In this document: one piece after another, positions 8,059 to 16,763 of the stretch
How positions within the stretch are numbered: the stretch's first letter is position 1
Layout: each line of letters starts with the position of its first letter
NCBI GenBank assembly: GCA_036742455.1
Contig: DAINQU010000004.1
Coordinates: 62,001-126,000, forward strand
Length of the DNA: 64,000 nucleotides
From: CAIKZZ01 sp036742455
GTDB lineage: Bacteria > Pseudomonadota > Gammaproteobacteria > Steroidobacterales > Steroidobacteraceae
Direction of reading: 5' to 3'
Position numbers and translations under genes: made by a program
Notes under the pieces: generated by a model
What the model was told of the DNA's origin: nothing
The model's input: the letters and a program-made list of their open reading frames with translations, nothing else
Database searches by the model: none

Positions 8059-9045
8059 TTAGCCGCCAAGGGAAATCACGACCCGACCGCGAACGTCACC
8101 AGCGAGGATGCGACGCGCGAGCGAGGGCACATCGTCGAGGGTTGCCGACGATGTCAGCGCTTCAAGTTGATCGCGAGGGAGTTCGGTGGCGAGTCGTTGC
8201 CACAACGGCAGGCGCCGTTCGGTGGGGCACATCACTGAATCGATCCCAAGGAGATTCACGCCGCGAAGCAGGAACGGAATGACGGTGGTGTCCAGTTTGG
8301 CGCCGCTCGCCAGTCCGACCGCCGCCACCGACCCGCCGTACTGCATCTGTGCCAGGACGCGCGCGAGTGTGTTGCCGCCGACGGAGTCGATACACGCTGC
8401 CCAGCGCTCGGCCTCCAAGGGCCGTTTGGCCGGTTCCGCAAATGCTGACCGATCGATGACCTCAGCGGCGCCCAGTGAGCGCAAGTAATCCGCGGAGTCG
8501 GGGCGCCCGGTCGAGGCAACCACGCGGTATCCGCGGGCCGCCAACAGTGCCGTCGCCACCGAGCCGACCCCACCGGAGGCGCCGGTGACGAGCACCTCGC
8601 CTGTCGTCGGCGTGAGTCCCTGGCGCTCGAGCGTGTCGAGCGCCAGCATCGCCGTAAAGCCGGCGGTGCCGATGGCCATGGCGAGACGCGTCGATAAAGA
8701 GGGCGGCAGCGGGACCAACCAATCCGCTTTCACGCGCGCCTTCGTGGCGTATCCGCCGGCGTGCAGCTCGCCGACTCGCCATCCGGTCAAAACCACGCGG
8801 TCACCGGGCGCGTAGCGCGCATCGGAGCTCTGCAGGACGGTGCCGGCGAAGTCGATGCCCGGCACGTGCGGCCAGCTCTTAACCAAGCCGCCGCCGGTTG
8901 TCACGACGAGGCCGTCCTTGTAGTTGACGGTCGAGTACTCGACAGCGACGAGTACGTCCCCTTCGGGCAGCAGCGAATCGTCGCGATCCTCGATGCTCGC
9001 GGTCACGCCCGCGTCGGTCTTGTAGGTGACTAGTGCCTTGTACAT
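8059..9045 (-). CDS. acuI: Acryloyl-CoA reductase, YhdH/AcuI family
   Basis: The 328-residue NADPH-dependent medium-chain reductase closely follows E. coli YhdH and AcuI: NYKD at 41-44, HVPGIDFAGTV at 60-70, the nucleotide-binding TGASGGVGS at 154-162, and a conserved LLRGVNLLGIDSVMCP-type segment. AcuI reduces acryloyl-CoA to propionyl-CoA and is the detoxifying step of DMSP cleavage; YhdH homologues also occur away from DMSP genes. It heads an operon with the FAD oxidoreductase and the enolase-superfamily gene. Its promoter region holds the TTGTCTGACAA operator shared with metY/dmdC and dmdA, which supports a role in DMSP-type metabolism. ATG 9045 is the family start. Confidence 0.88.
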   Translation of the reverse strand: MYKALVTYKTDAGVTASIEDRDDSLLPEGDVLVAVEYSTVNYKDGLVVTTGGGLVKSWPHVPGIDFAGTVLQSSDARYAPGDRVVLTGWRVGELHAGGYATKARVKADWLVPLPPSLSTRLAMAIGTAGFTAMLALDTLERQGLTPTTGEVLVTGASGGVGSVATALLAARGYRVVASTGRPDSADYLRSLGAAEVIDRSAFAEPAKRPLEAERWAACIDSVGGNTLARVLAQMQYGGSVAAVGLASGAKLDTTVIPFLLRGVNLLGIDSVMCPTERRLPLWQRLATELPRDQLEALTSSATLDDVPSLARRILAGDVRGRVVISLGG

Positions 9046-9084
9046 GGCGGCCTCGTTGGGTGAGCGGTATCGGAGTATTCCATA

Positions 9085-9097
9085 TTTGTCTGACAAA
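9085..9097. promoter_or_regulatory. Predicted FCD-GntR operator, site 1 (acuI/gntR)
   Basis: TTTGTC-T-GACAAA is a perfect 13-bp palindrome around one base. It lies midway in the 92-base divergent gap, 39 bases from the acuI start and 40 from the gntR start. The 11-bp core TTGTCTGACAA recurs exactly at 32385-32395 and, on the other strand, at 35350-35360. It fits TNGTNNNACNA, the pattern bound by FadR/FCD-type GntR proteins, so the adjacent regulator at 9138 is the natural candidate to bind it. Confidence 0.8.
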
Positions 9098-9137
9098 ATG
9101 GTACGGTAAGACCGTTCCACGCTGACGCAGGTGTCGG

Positions 9138-9920
9138 ATGGCTATTGAATATGCGGGCCTCGTGACCGAAGGCATTGCCAAGCAAATTTCGGAAAAGATC
9201 CGCGAGGCGATTCTGGACGGGCGCCTGGCGGTAGATGCCCGCTTGCCTACGGAGGAGGAGTTGGCGAGCCGCTTCGGTGTCTCGCGGCCGACAATCCGTG
9301 AAGCCTTGAAACGGCTCGCCGCTCAGAATCTCATTCGCTCGCGCCGTGGCCCCACCGGCGGGACGTTCGTCACGCGTCCGACGCGTGACGAGGCGCGTGC
9401 CAGCGTGGCGACGGGCGCGGCCCTGCTGGTCTCGATGGGCGAATTTCAACTCGACGACATCATCGAAGCCCGCTCCGTCTTCGAAACTGCGGCGTGCCGC
9501 TTGGCCGTCGAGCGGCGTACCGATGCCGATCTTGAGCGTCTGCAGTGCGAAGTCGACCGAATGTCGGATGCCGCCCTGACTGACATTGAGTTCTGTGCAA
9601 CCGACGTCCGATTCCATCGCGCGCTCATCGCAGCCGCACACAATCCGGCACTGGATTACGCCGCTGCTAGTCTGATCGATTCCTTACAACCGGTTCTCAA
9701 TGTGCTCGTTTATCGGGTGCGCGATCGGCGCCAAGTTGTGCTCGAGTTGGGTCGACTCGTCGCGGCGCTGACGTCGCGCGATGGCGCCGCTGCCGTCGAT
9801 TCGCTGGAAGCGTATCTGGCAACGTTGACGCGACACTGTCGTGATGTGGGCCAGTTGCGGTCGGTGGGGTCGGCAGCGCTCGGCGAGCGTCGTGGCGGCA
9901 CGGGGTTTGATCATGCGTGA
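9138..9920 (+). CDS. GntR-family regulator, FCD (FadR) subfamily
   Basis: The 260-residue protein has an N-terminal winged helix-turn-helix (about 10-75) with LPTEEELASRFGVSRPTIRE, followed by RRGPTGGTFV. Its all-helical FCD effector domain has the metal-type pattern (acidic residues near FEARS-like 110-115, FHRALIAAAHNP near 155-165). FCD regulators usually sense small carboxylic acids. It is divergent from acuI and overlaps the SDR gene by 8 bases. A matching operator sits 40 bases upstream, so autoregulation and control of acuI are likely. The same operator at two distant loci suggests it also controls metY, dmdC and dmdA. Confidence 0.9.
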   Translation: MAIEYAGLVTEGIAKQISEKIREAILDGRLAVDARLPTEEELASRFGVSRPTIREALKRLAAQNLIRSRRGPTGGTFVTRPTRDEARASVATGAALLVSMGEFQLDDIIEARSVFETAACRLAVERRTDADLERLQCEVDRMSDAALTDIEFCATDVRFHRALIAAAHNPALDYAAASLIDSLQPVLNVLVYRVRDRRQVVLELGRLVAALTSRDGAAAVDSLEAYLATLTRHCRDVGQLRSVGSAALGERRGGTGFDHA

Positions 9921-10680
9921 TAGTCGCGTTCGCTATGACTTGACGGGTATACGTGCGTTGGTGACCGGAGCGGCCTCCGGCATAGGACTGGCCACTGCGG
10001 AGCGGTTGGCGCGCAGCGGTGCCCGTGTTGCGATCAATGATTTGCCGGGCGAGCGATTGGACTCTGTGGTCGGGCGCTTGCAGGCTGAAGGGCTGGCGGT
10101 CGAAGCGTCGGCGGGCGATTTGTCGCAGGCGGATCAGGCCCGCGCTGTCGGACGGACCGCGGTCGGATTGCTCGGAGGCCTCGACTATTTGGTGAACAAT
10201 GCGGGCGCGCCGCTGACGCGTGTACCGATACCGCCCAGTGATTTGGACGCGCTGACGGATGTGTTCTGGGATCGCATATTGCGGATCAATCTCATGAGCG
10301 CGTTTTGGGTCACGCATGCGGTGAGTTCGGAGTTGCGCGATTCGCGCGGTGCGGTTGTTAACACGGTGTCGGTCGCGGGCATGGGCGGCGGTGGTAGTAG
10401 CATCGCCTACGCTACGGCGAAGACGGGTTTGATCGGCCTCACGCGTGAATTGGCGCGAGCGCTGGCGCCGGGAGTGCGCGTAAACGGCATTGCGCCGGGC
10501 TATGTGAATTCCCCGTGGGAATGCTCCTTCGGTGATATGCACGCGGCAGCGGTCCGCGAGGCGGCCCTGCAACGCGTGGGTGAGCCGGCGGATTATGCGG
10601 ACGTCATTGTGTACTTGTGTGCAGGGGCTCACTACATCACCGGCGAGGTGGTGCCGGTGTCCGGCGGTTTGCGGTTGTGA
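9913..10680 (+). CDS. Short-chain dehydrogenase/reductase
   Basis: The 255-residue classical SDR has the cofactor motif TGAASGIG at 18-25, NNAG at 95-98, the catalytic Tyr166 and Lys170 (YATAK), and the C-terminal ITGEVVPVSGG segment. It would oxidise or reduce an alcohol or ketone with NAD(P); D43 in INDLPG after strand 2 favours NAD(H). ATG 9913 overlaps the end of the GntR gene (ATGCGTGA), and the stop overlaps the carboxylesterase start, so the three genes form one coupled unit. The substrate is unknown. Confidence 0.88.
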   Translation: MRDSRVRYDLTGIRALVTGAASGIGLATAERLARSGARVAINDLPGERLDSVVGRLQAEGLAVEASAGDLSQADQARAVGRTAVGLLGGLDYLVNNAGAPLTRVPIPPSDLDALTDVFWDRILRINLMSAFWVTHAVSSELRDSRGAVVNTVSVAGMGGGGSSIAYATAKTGLIGLTRELARALAPGVRVNGIAPGYVNSPWECSFGDMHAAAVREAALQRVGEPADYADVIVYLCAGAHYITGEVVPVSGGLRL

Positions 10681-12215
10681 TGCGTTGGGTTTGGGCGACG
10701 CTCGCCGGTCTCACGAGCGTGGTGTCACTGGCCGCGCCGCGTGTGGAGGTCTTAGGAACGGTCCTCGAAGGCCGTTGGAATCGTGATGTTCCTGCGGTCG
10801 CCGAGTTTCTCGGCGTTCCGTATGCGCTCCCGCCGGTCGGCGTGCGACGCTTCGCAGCGCCCGTGCCTTGGTTGCCGGAGGCGGGGATAAGGCGAGCCAA
10901 CGCGTTCGCACCGGGGTGCTATCAGGACGATTACAACACCCGTTGGTACCGGCAAGTTGGGGCCTACTTTGGCGCATCGGCGGAGACATTCGTCGATCCG
11001 CCCTTCAGCGAAGATTGTTTGTATCTCAACGTGTGGTCGCCGCGACCGGATCCAACCGCCCGATTACCGGTGCTGGTCTGGTTTCACGGCGGCAGCAACA
11101 AAGCCGGCTGGTCCTTCGAGCCCAATTACCAGGGCGCGCGGTTTGCGGATCGGGGGCAGGTGCTTCTCGTGACAGTGGGCTACCGGCTCGGCGTGTTCGG
11201 TTTTCTCCCGTCCCCGTTTGCTGACGATGCGGCCGCGACGGCCAATCTCGGCCTGAAGGATCAGATTGCCGCACTGCGGTATATCCGTCGGTCCATCGCG
11301 GCGTTCGGGGGCGATCCGACCCGAGTCACCATTGCGGGCGAATCCGCCGGCGGCGCGGACGTACTCGCGTTGCTGGCTTCGCCGGAGGCCCAAGGCTTGT
11401 ACGCACGGGCCATCATTGAAAGCGGTACGTACGGGCTGCGTGGGGCGCCATCCCTCAGCAGCCAGCAGGCCGTGAGTCGCACGCTGGCCCATGGGCTCGG
11501 GGTACGGTCGAGGGGCGAATGGAACACCCTGTCGGCCGCTGCGGTGTTCTCCGCGGCCAGCAGCCTTGAACCCGCGCCGTATTTTTTGCCGGTGGTGGAT
11601 GGTGTGGTCTTGCCGCACGACCCCGCGGCAAACCTCAAACACGGTCTCAGTGTTGACGTCCTAGTGGGGAGCAATGCCAACGAGTCGTTGCTCTATGTTA
11701 CCGAGTCGGATACCGCGCTCGAGCAGATGATCGCGGCCTTGCCCGTCGATGTGCAGACGGACCTGCGCCCTTGGGTGGGGCGCGAGAGCTCCGCGCGTCG
11801 TGCGCAAGATCGGCTGGGCAGTTTTCTGGACATGGGCTGTGGCGCAGAGGTCGTTGCGTCGTCCGTCCACGCGCCGCACCGAGCCTATCTGTATCGATTC
11901 ACTCGGGCTCGGGCCGGTGCGTACGACGTCGGACTCGGCGCCTACCACGGAGCCGAGATTCCGTACGTATTCAACACGCACGATGCGTGGCTTCCAACAG
12001 ACGCGACGGATCGTCAACTCACGCAAACCATGGGGGATTATTGGGCCGCCTTTGTGGCCACCGGTAACCCCAATCGGAAGGGGCTACCGGAGTGGCCTGC
12101 GTATCACTCGGATCAACCCCAGGCCCAGATGTTGGGGGATACCGTATCGGCGCAGCCCGCCCCAGATCATGCACAGTGCTGGCGGCACCGGACGAGCTTA
12201 TACCCGGGACTTTGA
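10680..12215 (+). CDS. Secreted carboxylesterase type B
   Basis: The 511-residue protein has a signal peptide (residues 1-19, hydrophobic core WVWATLAGLTSVVSLAA). Family marks are EDCLYLNVW at 111-119, the oxyanion-hole segment WFHGGS at 134-139, and the nucleophile elbow GESAGG with Ser222. It should hydrolyse carboxylic esters in the periplasm or outside the cell. Its ATG shares the A of the SDR stop (TGATG), so translation is coupled to the SDR, and the unit is led by the FCD regulator. An exported esterase in a predicted DMSP-type regulon is unusual; it may release the inducing acid from an ester precursor. Confidence 0.88.
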   Translation: MRWVWATLAGLTSVVSLAAPRVEVLGTVLEGRWNRDVPAVAEFLGVPYALPPVGVRRFAAPVPWLPEAGIRRANAFAPGCYQDDYNTRWYRQVGAYFGASAETFVDPPFSEDCLYLNVWSPRPDPTARLPVLVWFHGGSNKAGWSFEPNYQGARFADRGQVLLVTVGYRLGVFGFLPSPFADDAAATANLGLKDQIAALRYIRRSIAAFGGDPTRVTIAGESAGGADVLALLASPEAQGLYARAIIESGTYGLRGAPSLSSQQAVSRTLAHGLGVRSRGEWNTLSAAAVFSAASSLEPAPYFLPVVDGVVLPHDPAANLKHGLSVDVLVGSNANESLLYVTESDTALEQMIAALPVDVQTDLRPWVGRESSARRAQDRLGSFLDMGCGAEVVASSVHAPHRAYLYRFTRARAGAYDVGLGAYHGAEIPYVFNTHDAWLPTDATDRQLTQTMGDYWAAFVATGNPNRKGLPEWPAYHSDQPQAQMLGDTVSAQPAPDHAQCWRHRTSLYPGL

Positions 12216-12224
12216 GGGCCGCGA

Positions 12225-12596
12225 TCAGGCGTCGTCGAAGGTTTCGGCGTCGTGCGGTAGCGCATCGCGGAACGCCGAGAGCAACAGCATCGGGCTGAAC
12301 AATTCGATGCCGAGGACAAAACTCTGTTCAGCGCCCTCTTCGTCCGACGGCCGATGATGACGGCACCAGGCCACCACACCGTTGACGTCGAGCGTCAGTC
12401 CGTCGGCTTGAAACTCGAGGGCCACTTGCGAGCGAACCGGTAGAGCGGTGGGTAAGCACAGGCTGATGCCGGAGCTTGAGACGTCATTGACCGCGGTGGC
12501 CGCTTGTCGCTCGTCGCTGTGAATCACCACAATCGGGTCGGCCGGCTGATGCACCAAGCGATAGCGGGACTGGCGGCGTTTGTCGTGCTGTGTCAT
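12225..12596 (-). CDS. PilZ-domain protein
   Basis: The 123-residue protein is a single PilZ domain. It has the N-terminal arginine cluster RRQSRYR (7-13) and the DVSSSGIS motif near residues 38-45, which together bind cyclic di-GMP. With no other domain attached, it probably acts by binding a partner such as a motility or secretion factor; the partner is not evident here. It is convergent with the carboxylesterase (9-base gap). The gene upstream on the same strand (S9 peptidase) is 124 bases away and followed by a hairpin, so PilZ is probably transcribed alone. Confidence 0.85.
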   Translation of the reverse strand: MTQHDKRRQSRYRLVHQPADPIVVIHSDERQAATAVNDVSSSGISLCLPTALPVRSQVALEFQADGLTLDVNGVVAWCRHHRPSDEEGAEQSFVLGIELFSPMLLLSAFRDALPHDAETFDDA

Positions 12597-12676
12597 CGGT
12601 CTCTGTCCTCAAGGTCCCAGGCGCGCCCCCTCGGCGCGGCCCGATCTCCCCGCGAGTATGCCTTGTCTGGGCAGCG

Positions 12677-12698
12677 CCGGGGATGGTGGTATCCCCGG
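12677..12698 (-). terminator. GC-rich hairpin downstream of the S9 peptidase gene
   Basis: CCGGGGAT (12677-12684) and ATCCCCGG (12691-12698) form a perfect 8-bp stem with a 6-base loop, 23 bases beyond the peptidase stop. No U-run follows on the minus strand, so it is either a weak intrinsic terminator or an mRNA 3' end stabiliser. Confidence 0.45.
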
Positions 12699-12720
12699 AC
12701 TGTGGTCAATGTCTCGGTTT

Positions 12721-14760
12721 TTAGGGGCTGGTCCAGCGCTTTAGCCATGCCTCAACGGCATCATGCCACTCGACGCTGTTCTGTGGCTTCAGCACCCAAT
12801 GGTTTTCGTCGGGGAAATGCAGGAATTCGCTCGGCACGCCGCGCCGTTGCGCTGCCGTGAACGCGGCGACGCCCTGATCCGGGGTGACTCGGTAGTCGCG
12901 TCCGCCCTGCACGACGAGCATGGGAACAGTCCATTGGGCCACGTGGTTCAACGGGTTAAAGCGCTCGTAGTTGTCCGGATGCTCATACTGAGTGCCTGCA
13001 TTTTCGGTCTCTTCAAACCACAGTTCCTCCGTGGCATAGGCCATGAAGCGCGTATCGAAGACACCGTCGTGATCGACAAAGCACTTCCAAGGCTTCGACC
13101 AGACACCGGCCATCCAGTAGACCATGTAGCCGCCGTAGCTCGCGCCGAGCGCACAGGCCCGATCCGCTGCCAAGAACGGGAATTGCGCCTGAGCGGCGGC
13201 CCATCCCTTCTGCAAGTCTTCCAGCGGTCGATCGCCCCAATGGCCGCTGATGGAATCGGTGAACGCCTGTCCATATCCAGTCGATCCGTGAAAGTCGATC
13301 GCCACAACGGCATAACCGGCGCCGGCGTAGGTCTGCGGATTCCAACGGTAGTGGAAATCGTTCAGCCATGACCCTTGGGGTCCGCCGTGGATCAAGAAGG
13401 CCACCGGATACTTTTGGCCCGGAACATAACCGACGGGCTTGACGACGTAGCCGCGCACAGTGTCGCCGTTCCAGCCCTTGAAATGGAACTCTTCAGGGGC
13501 TCCGAACTCGACATCGGCGAGGCGGTCGTGGTTCACCTGTGTGACCGGCGTGAACGTGCCGCCGTTATCCACGCGATACAAGTCCGAGGGAGCGGTCAGT
13601 GTGTCGCGCGCCACGACCAGCACTCCACGCGCCGCAGAGTATTCCGTCACGTTGCCGCCGGCCGCGATACGGCGGGTGGTGCCACGCGCAATGTCGATCG
13701 CGAAGAGCGGCCGCTCGCCTTGGTCATCGGCGAGGGCGTAGGCGGTGCGTCCGTCCGGGGACAGCGTGAGCGCCGAGGCGCTGCGATCCCAGTTCGGCGC
13801 CACCTCGCGGACTGCGCGGGTGCCTAGATCCAGCTCCATGATGCGGTAACGATCGGCTTCGTGGCCCGGTACCGACATCGCGAGGTAGTACAGATGCCGA
13901 CCGTCCGCTGATGGCACGGGCGCGGTGTCCCACGCCAAATTGGCGGACGTCAAATTGGTCGGCGGCGTACGACCATCAATCCGAGCAGCGTAGATGTCGA
14001 AGTTGGTCGACCACGGTTCGCTCGTCCCCGCGACGCGCGCCGAGAAATAGATGGTTTGGCTATCCGGCGAAAAACTGTACTCGCTGTCATCGCCAAACGG
14101 CTTCGAAGGTACGTCGCCGTCAATCGACTGACTGACCCGGACAGGCTCATCGCTCACCGTGCCGGTATCGTTCACGGTGGCCACATAGAGCTGAGAGCGC
14201 GTGCCATCGCCCCACGTGTCCCAGTGACGGACGAAGAGGCGATCGTAGAGGACCCCAGTGGATTTGCGGGCCGCGCGGACGGCGGCATGCTCGGCCGCAC
14301 AGGCGAGCGTGTCGCACGCGGGATCGACTTGAGCGGCCAAGGCGATGTGATGGCCATCGGGTGCGAGCCGGTAGGATTCGACGTCGACCGGCAGGTGAGT
14401 GACCTGTAAGGCTTCGCCCGCCCCTTCGAGTCGCCAGACTTGGTTGCTACCGGAGCGATTGGAGAGGAAGTACAGGCTCCGGCCATCGGCCGACCAACGT
14501 GGGGCGGTCGCATTGGAACCGTTGGCTGTCAGCCGGTGCGCGTCGCCGCCGTTGGGGCTGACCTCGTAGAGGCCGTATGACGCACGATTGGCCGCGTAAT
14601 CGACGCTGCGCAACGTGTACACCAAGCGGGTTCCGTCGGGCGCGAGTTGGGGTTCGCTGACCCGATTGAGGGTGACCAGATCGTGCGCGGTGAACGGCCG
14701 TGCCGTCGTGACGCTTGAAAATGCGAGGCCAAGACACAACAACGCGAGCGGCCGAGACAT
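12721..14760 (-). CDS. S9-family prolyl-oligopeptidase-type peptidase, secreted
   Basis: Starting at ATG 14760 (GGCAGG ribosome site), the 679-residue protein begins with a signal peptide ending near SSVTTA (residue 20). The N-terminal two thirds are WD40/beta-propeller-like repeats (DGRSLYFLSNR, DSQTIYFSA and similar). The C-terminal alpha/beta-hydrolase domain carries Ser541 in GASYGG, Asp622 in GGRD and His654 in ENH. This is the layout of dipeptidyl aminopeptidase/acylaminoacyl peptidases, which trim peptides in the periplasm. ATG 14796, twelve codons earlier, is an alternative start. The marR gene is divergent, across 108 bases. Confidence 0.9.
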   Translation of the reverse strand: MSRPLALLCLGLAFSSVTTARPFTAHDLVTLNRVSEPQLAPDGTRLVYTLRSVDYAANRASYGLYEVSPNGGDAHRLTANGSNATAPRWSADGRSLYFLSNRSGSNQVWRLEGAGEALQVTHLPVDVESYRLAPDGHHIALAAQVDPACDTLACAAEHAAVRAARKSTGVLYDRLFVRHWDTWGDGTRSQLYVATVNDTGTVSDEPVRVSQSIDGDVPSKPFGDDSEYSFSPDSQTIYFSARVAGTSEPWSTNFDIYAARIDGRTPPTNLTSANLAWDTAPVPSADGRHLYYLAMSVPGHEADRYRIMELDLGTRAVREVAPNWDRSASALTLSPDGRTAYALADDQGERPLFAIDIARGTTRRIAAGGNVTEYSAARGVLVVARDTLTAPSDLYRVDNGGTFTPVTQVNHDRLADVEFGAPEEFHFKGWNGDTVRGYVVKPVGYVPGQKYPVAFLIHGGPQGSWLNDFHYRWNPQTYAGAGYAVVAIDFHGSTGYGQAFTDSISGHWGDRPLEDLQKGWAAAQAQFPFLAADRACALGASYGGYMVYWMAGVWSKPWKCFVDHDGVFDTRFMAYATEELWFEETENAGTQYEHPDNYERFNPLNHVAQWTVPMLVVQGGRDYRVTPDQGVAAFTAAQRRGVPSEFLHFPDENHWVLKPQNSVEWHDAVEAWLKRWTSP

Positions 14761-14845
14761 ACGTACCTGCCTATTGGAAATCCAGCGTTTGATCATACCC
14801 GTGTCAGCGCTTGACCTCGTCGGCTCCTCGCTATAAATTGCTTTG

Positions 14846-14856
14846 GCAGTTACTGC
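14846..14856. promoter_or_regulatory. Candidate MarR operator
   Basis: GCAGTTACTGC is an 11-bp palindrome around a central T, 12 bases upstream of the marR start and after an A/T-rich CTATAAATT stretch that could be a -10 element. Its position suits autorepression of the marR-efflux operon. Confidence 0.5.
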
Positions 14857-14868
14857 TTAGGCAGGAAT

Positions 14869-15342
14869 ATGAAGCACATCGATGCCTCCACGTACCGTGT
14901 CGACGACAGCGTTGGCTATCTCATCCGGCAAAGTGGCGCACTCATGCGTCAGGAGTTGGACCACCAGTTTCTCGAGGGCGAACTCACCGCCGTCCAGTGG
15001 CTCACGCTCATGCGCTTGCGGGACGATCCGACCTGCTCGGCCGCCCTGCTCAGTCGCTGGCTGCACCACGACAGCGGTGCGTTCACGCGAGTGCTCGATC
15101 AACTGGAAGCGAAAGGCTTCGTGGTCCGTGAGCGCAGTCACGAGGATCGACGCAGCGTGGTGCTTCGCTTAACCGACGATGGGCGAACGGCGGCCGAGGC
15201 CGCCCTTCCCCGCGTGCTGAACCACATCAACGACGCGTTGCATGACTTCACGGCCGATGAGGTGGTGCAGTTGAAGACGCTACTGAACAAATTAATCGCA
15301 CGCCTCGACGGACGCGGGCGACGTCTCGGGAGTTCCCCATGA
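14869..15342 (+). CDS. MarR-family repressor of efflux operon
   Basis: The 157-residue winged-helix protein has the MarR DNA-binding region from about residue 40 to 110 (LTAVQWLTLMRL, then DHDSGAFTRVLDQLEAKGFVVR-type recognition helix and the DDRRSVVLRLTDDG wing). MarR proteins usually repress multidrug efflux genes and let go of DNA when they bind phenolic or other ligands. It is the first gene of a four-gene operon with 4-base overlaps (outer membrane factor, EmrA-type adaptor, EmrB-type pump). A palindrome just upstream is the likely autoregulatory site. Confidence 0.9.
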   Translation: MKHIDASTYRVDDSVGYLIRQSGALMRQELDHQFLEGELTAVQWLTLMRLRDDPTCSAALLSRWLHHDSGAFTRVLDQLEAKGFVVRERSHEDRRSVVLRLTDDGRTAAEAALPRVLNHINDALHDFTADEVVQLKTLLNKLIARLDGRGRRLGSSP

Positions 15343-16763
15343 TCCGTCCTGTCCTTTTGCTGATTGCCCTCGCCGGTTTGGGTGCCTGTGCGGCGCCGCC
15401 GAGTGCGACGGTTTCCTCGCGGATGCGTCCCGGCGCCGACTTTGGCCTTGGTCAGGAGGTCGCGGAAGACGTCGCCGGCGACTGGTGGCAAGAGTTCCAG
15501 GATCCCACGTTGAATGATCTGATTGAACGCGCCATACGCAATGCTCCGTCGGTCGAAGCGGCCCAAGCGGCACTCGAATCCGCCTCGGCGGATCTTGATT
15601 CGGTACAAAGCGCGCGCGGACTGTCGATGGATGCGGGCGTGACGGAAGATCGCCAGCACTTCAGTGCGCGGTCCTACATACCGCCACCGTGGGGTGGCAG
15701 TACCTATTGGAATGGAACGATTGGCGCCGACTTGCATTGGGATTTGGATGTTTACGGGCGTATTTCGCGGCGCGTATCAGCCGCCGGTCATGAGCGCGAT
15801 GCGCGTCGCTCGCAGCTGCGCGGCGCACGTCTTATGGTCGAGGCGGGTGTCACGACAGCCTATGTGGATTGGCTGCGGGCGCGTCGCGACGTCCAAGTCG
15901 CTGAGGCGATCTTGGGTGAGCGTGAGGCCGTGCTCGGCCTCCTAAAGCAGCGCGCCGCCCGCGGTCTCGTAGCCACCGCCGAGGTGACGTCCGCTGAAGC
16001 CGAGCGCGACGCAGCCCGCCAAGACCTCGTTCGGTATCAAGCCGAGGTCCCGTTGGCCATGCACCGACTTGGCGCACTCACGGGTCTGGGTGCGAATCTG
16101 ACGACGCTGCCCGACGGACACGTCAATGAATCTGCGTTGACCGTGCCGACGGTGCTTCCTGGCGACTTACTAACCCGGCGCGGCGACATCAAAGCGGCAG
16201 CCGCTCGGGTGGCGGGCGCCGTTGATCGCGAAGAGCTGGCGCGCCTGGCTCGCTACCCGGAAGTCGATCTGCACGGATTTGTGGGCACGACGGCGTTCGG
16301 ACTCGACAGTCTCCTCTCCGCTCCGTCGCGCATGCTGATCGCCGGTGCCGGCGCGATGCTGCCCCTGTACGACCACGGCCGTATCGATGCCGGTCGTCGC
16401 GCTGCCGGTGCGAACACGGCGCAAGCACTGGCGGCGTATAACCAGACGGTCCTTGAGGCCATACGGGAAACGGCGGATGCATTGACGAGAGTGGCAGCAC
16501 GCGAGCAAGAAGTGCGCCATGCGGATGCGCTTGTCGTGGATGCGAACCGATTGCTCGGTGACGTGCAACGACGCCGCGTTGCAGGACTTGCGGATGAACG
16601 CGCGGTCATCCAGGCGCGCATCGCTGCCCTCATCGCGGCGGTACATGCGGACGACCTGCGCCTCGCAGCGGCTCAAAGCCGCGTTTCAGTCCTCGTCGCA
16701 ATCGGCGGCAGTGGCCGCGACCCCTCCATTTTGTCTGCCTCGACTTCGAAGGTTTCCCCGTGA
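15339..16763 (+). CDS. Outer-membrane efflux lipoprotein, NodT/OprM family
   Basis: The 474-residue protein begins with a lipoprotein signal; the lipobox LGAC places the acylated cysteine at residue 17. The rest contains two repeats of the TolC-type outer membrane factor domain (Ala/Leu/Arg-rich long helices, for example VEAAQAALESASADL and later VSAAEAERDAARQDL-like stretches). It forms the exit duct of a tripartite pump with the next two genes. ATG overlaps the marR stop (ATGA), showing coupled translation. Confidence 0.92.
   Translation: MIRPVLLLIALAGLGACAAPPSATVSSRMRPGADFGLGQEVAEDVAGDWWQEFQDPTLNDLIERAIRNAPSVEAAQAALESASADLDSVQSARGLSMDAGVTEDRQHFSARSYIPPPWGGSTYWNGTIGADLHWDLDVYGRISRRVSAAGHERDARRSQLRGARLMVEAGVTTAYVDWLRARRDVQVAEAILGEREAVLGLLKQRAARGLVATAEVTSAEAERDAARQDLVRYQAEVPLAMHRLGALTGLGANLTTLPDGHVNESALTVPTVLPGDLLTRRGDIKAAAARVAGAVDREELARLARYPEVDLHGFVGTTAFGLDSLLSAPSRMLIAGAGAMLPLYDHGRIDAGRRAAGANTAQALAAYNQTVLEAIRETADALTRVAAREQEVRHADALVVDANRLLGDVQRRRVAGLADERAVIQARIAALIAAVHADDLRLAAAQSRVSVLVAIGGSGRDPSILSASTSKVSP

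Noticed and set aside
9697..10632. 311-codon minus-strand open frame opposite gntR and the SDR
   Set aside because: It is Arg/His-rich without domain resemblance. Both plus-strand genes have complete family motifs.
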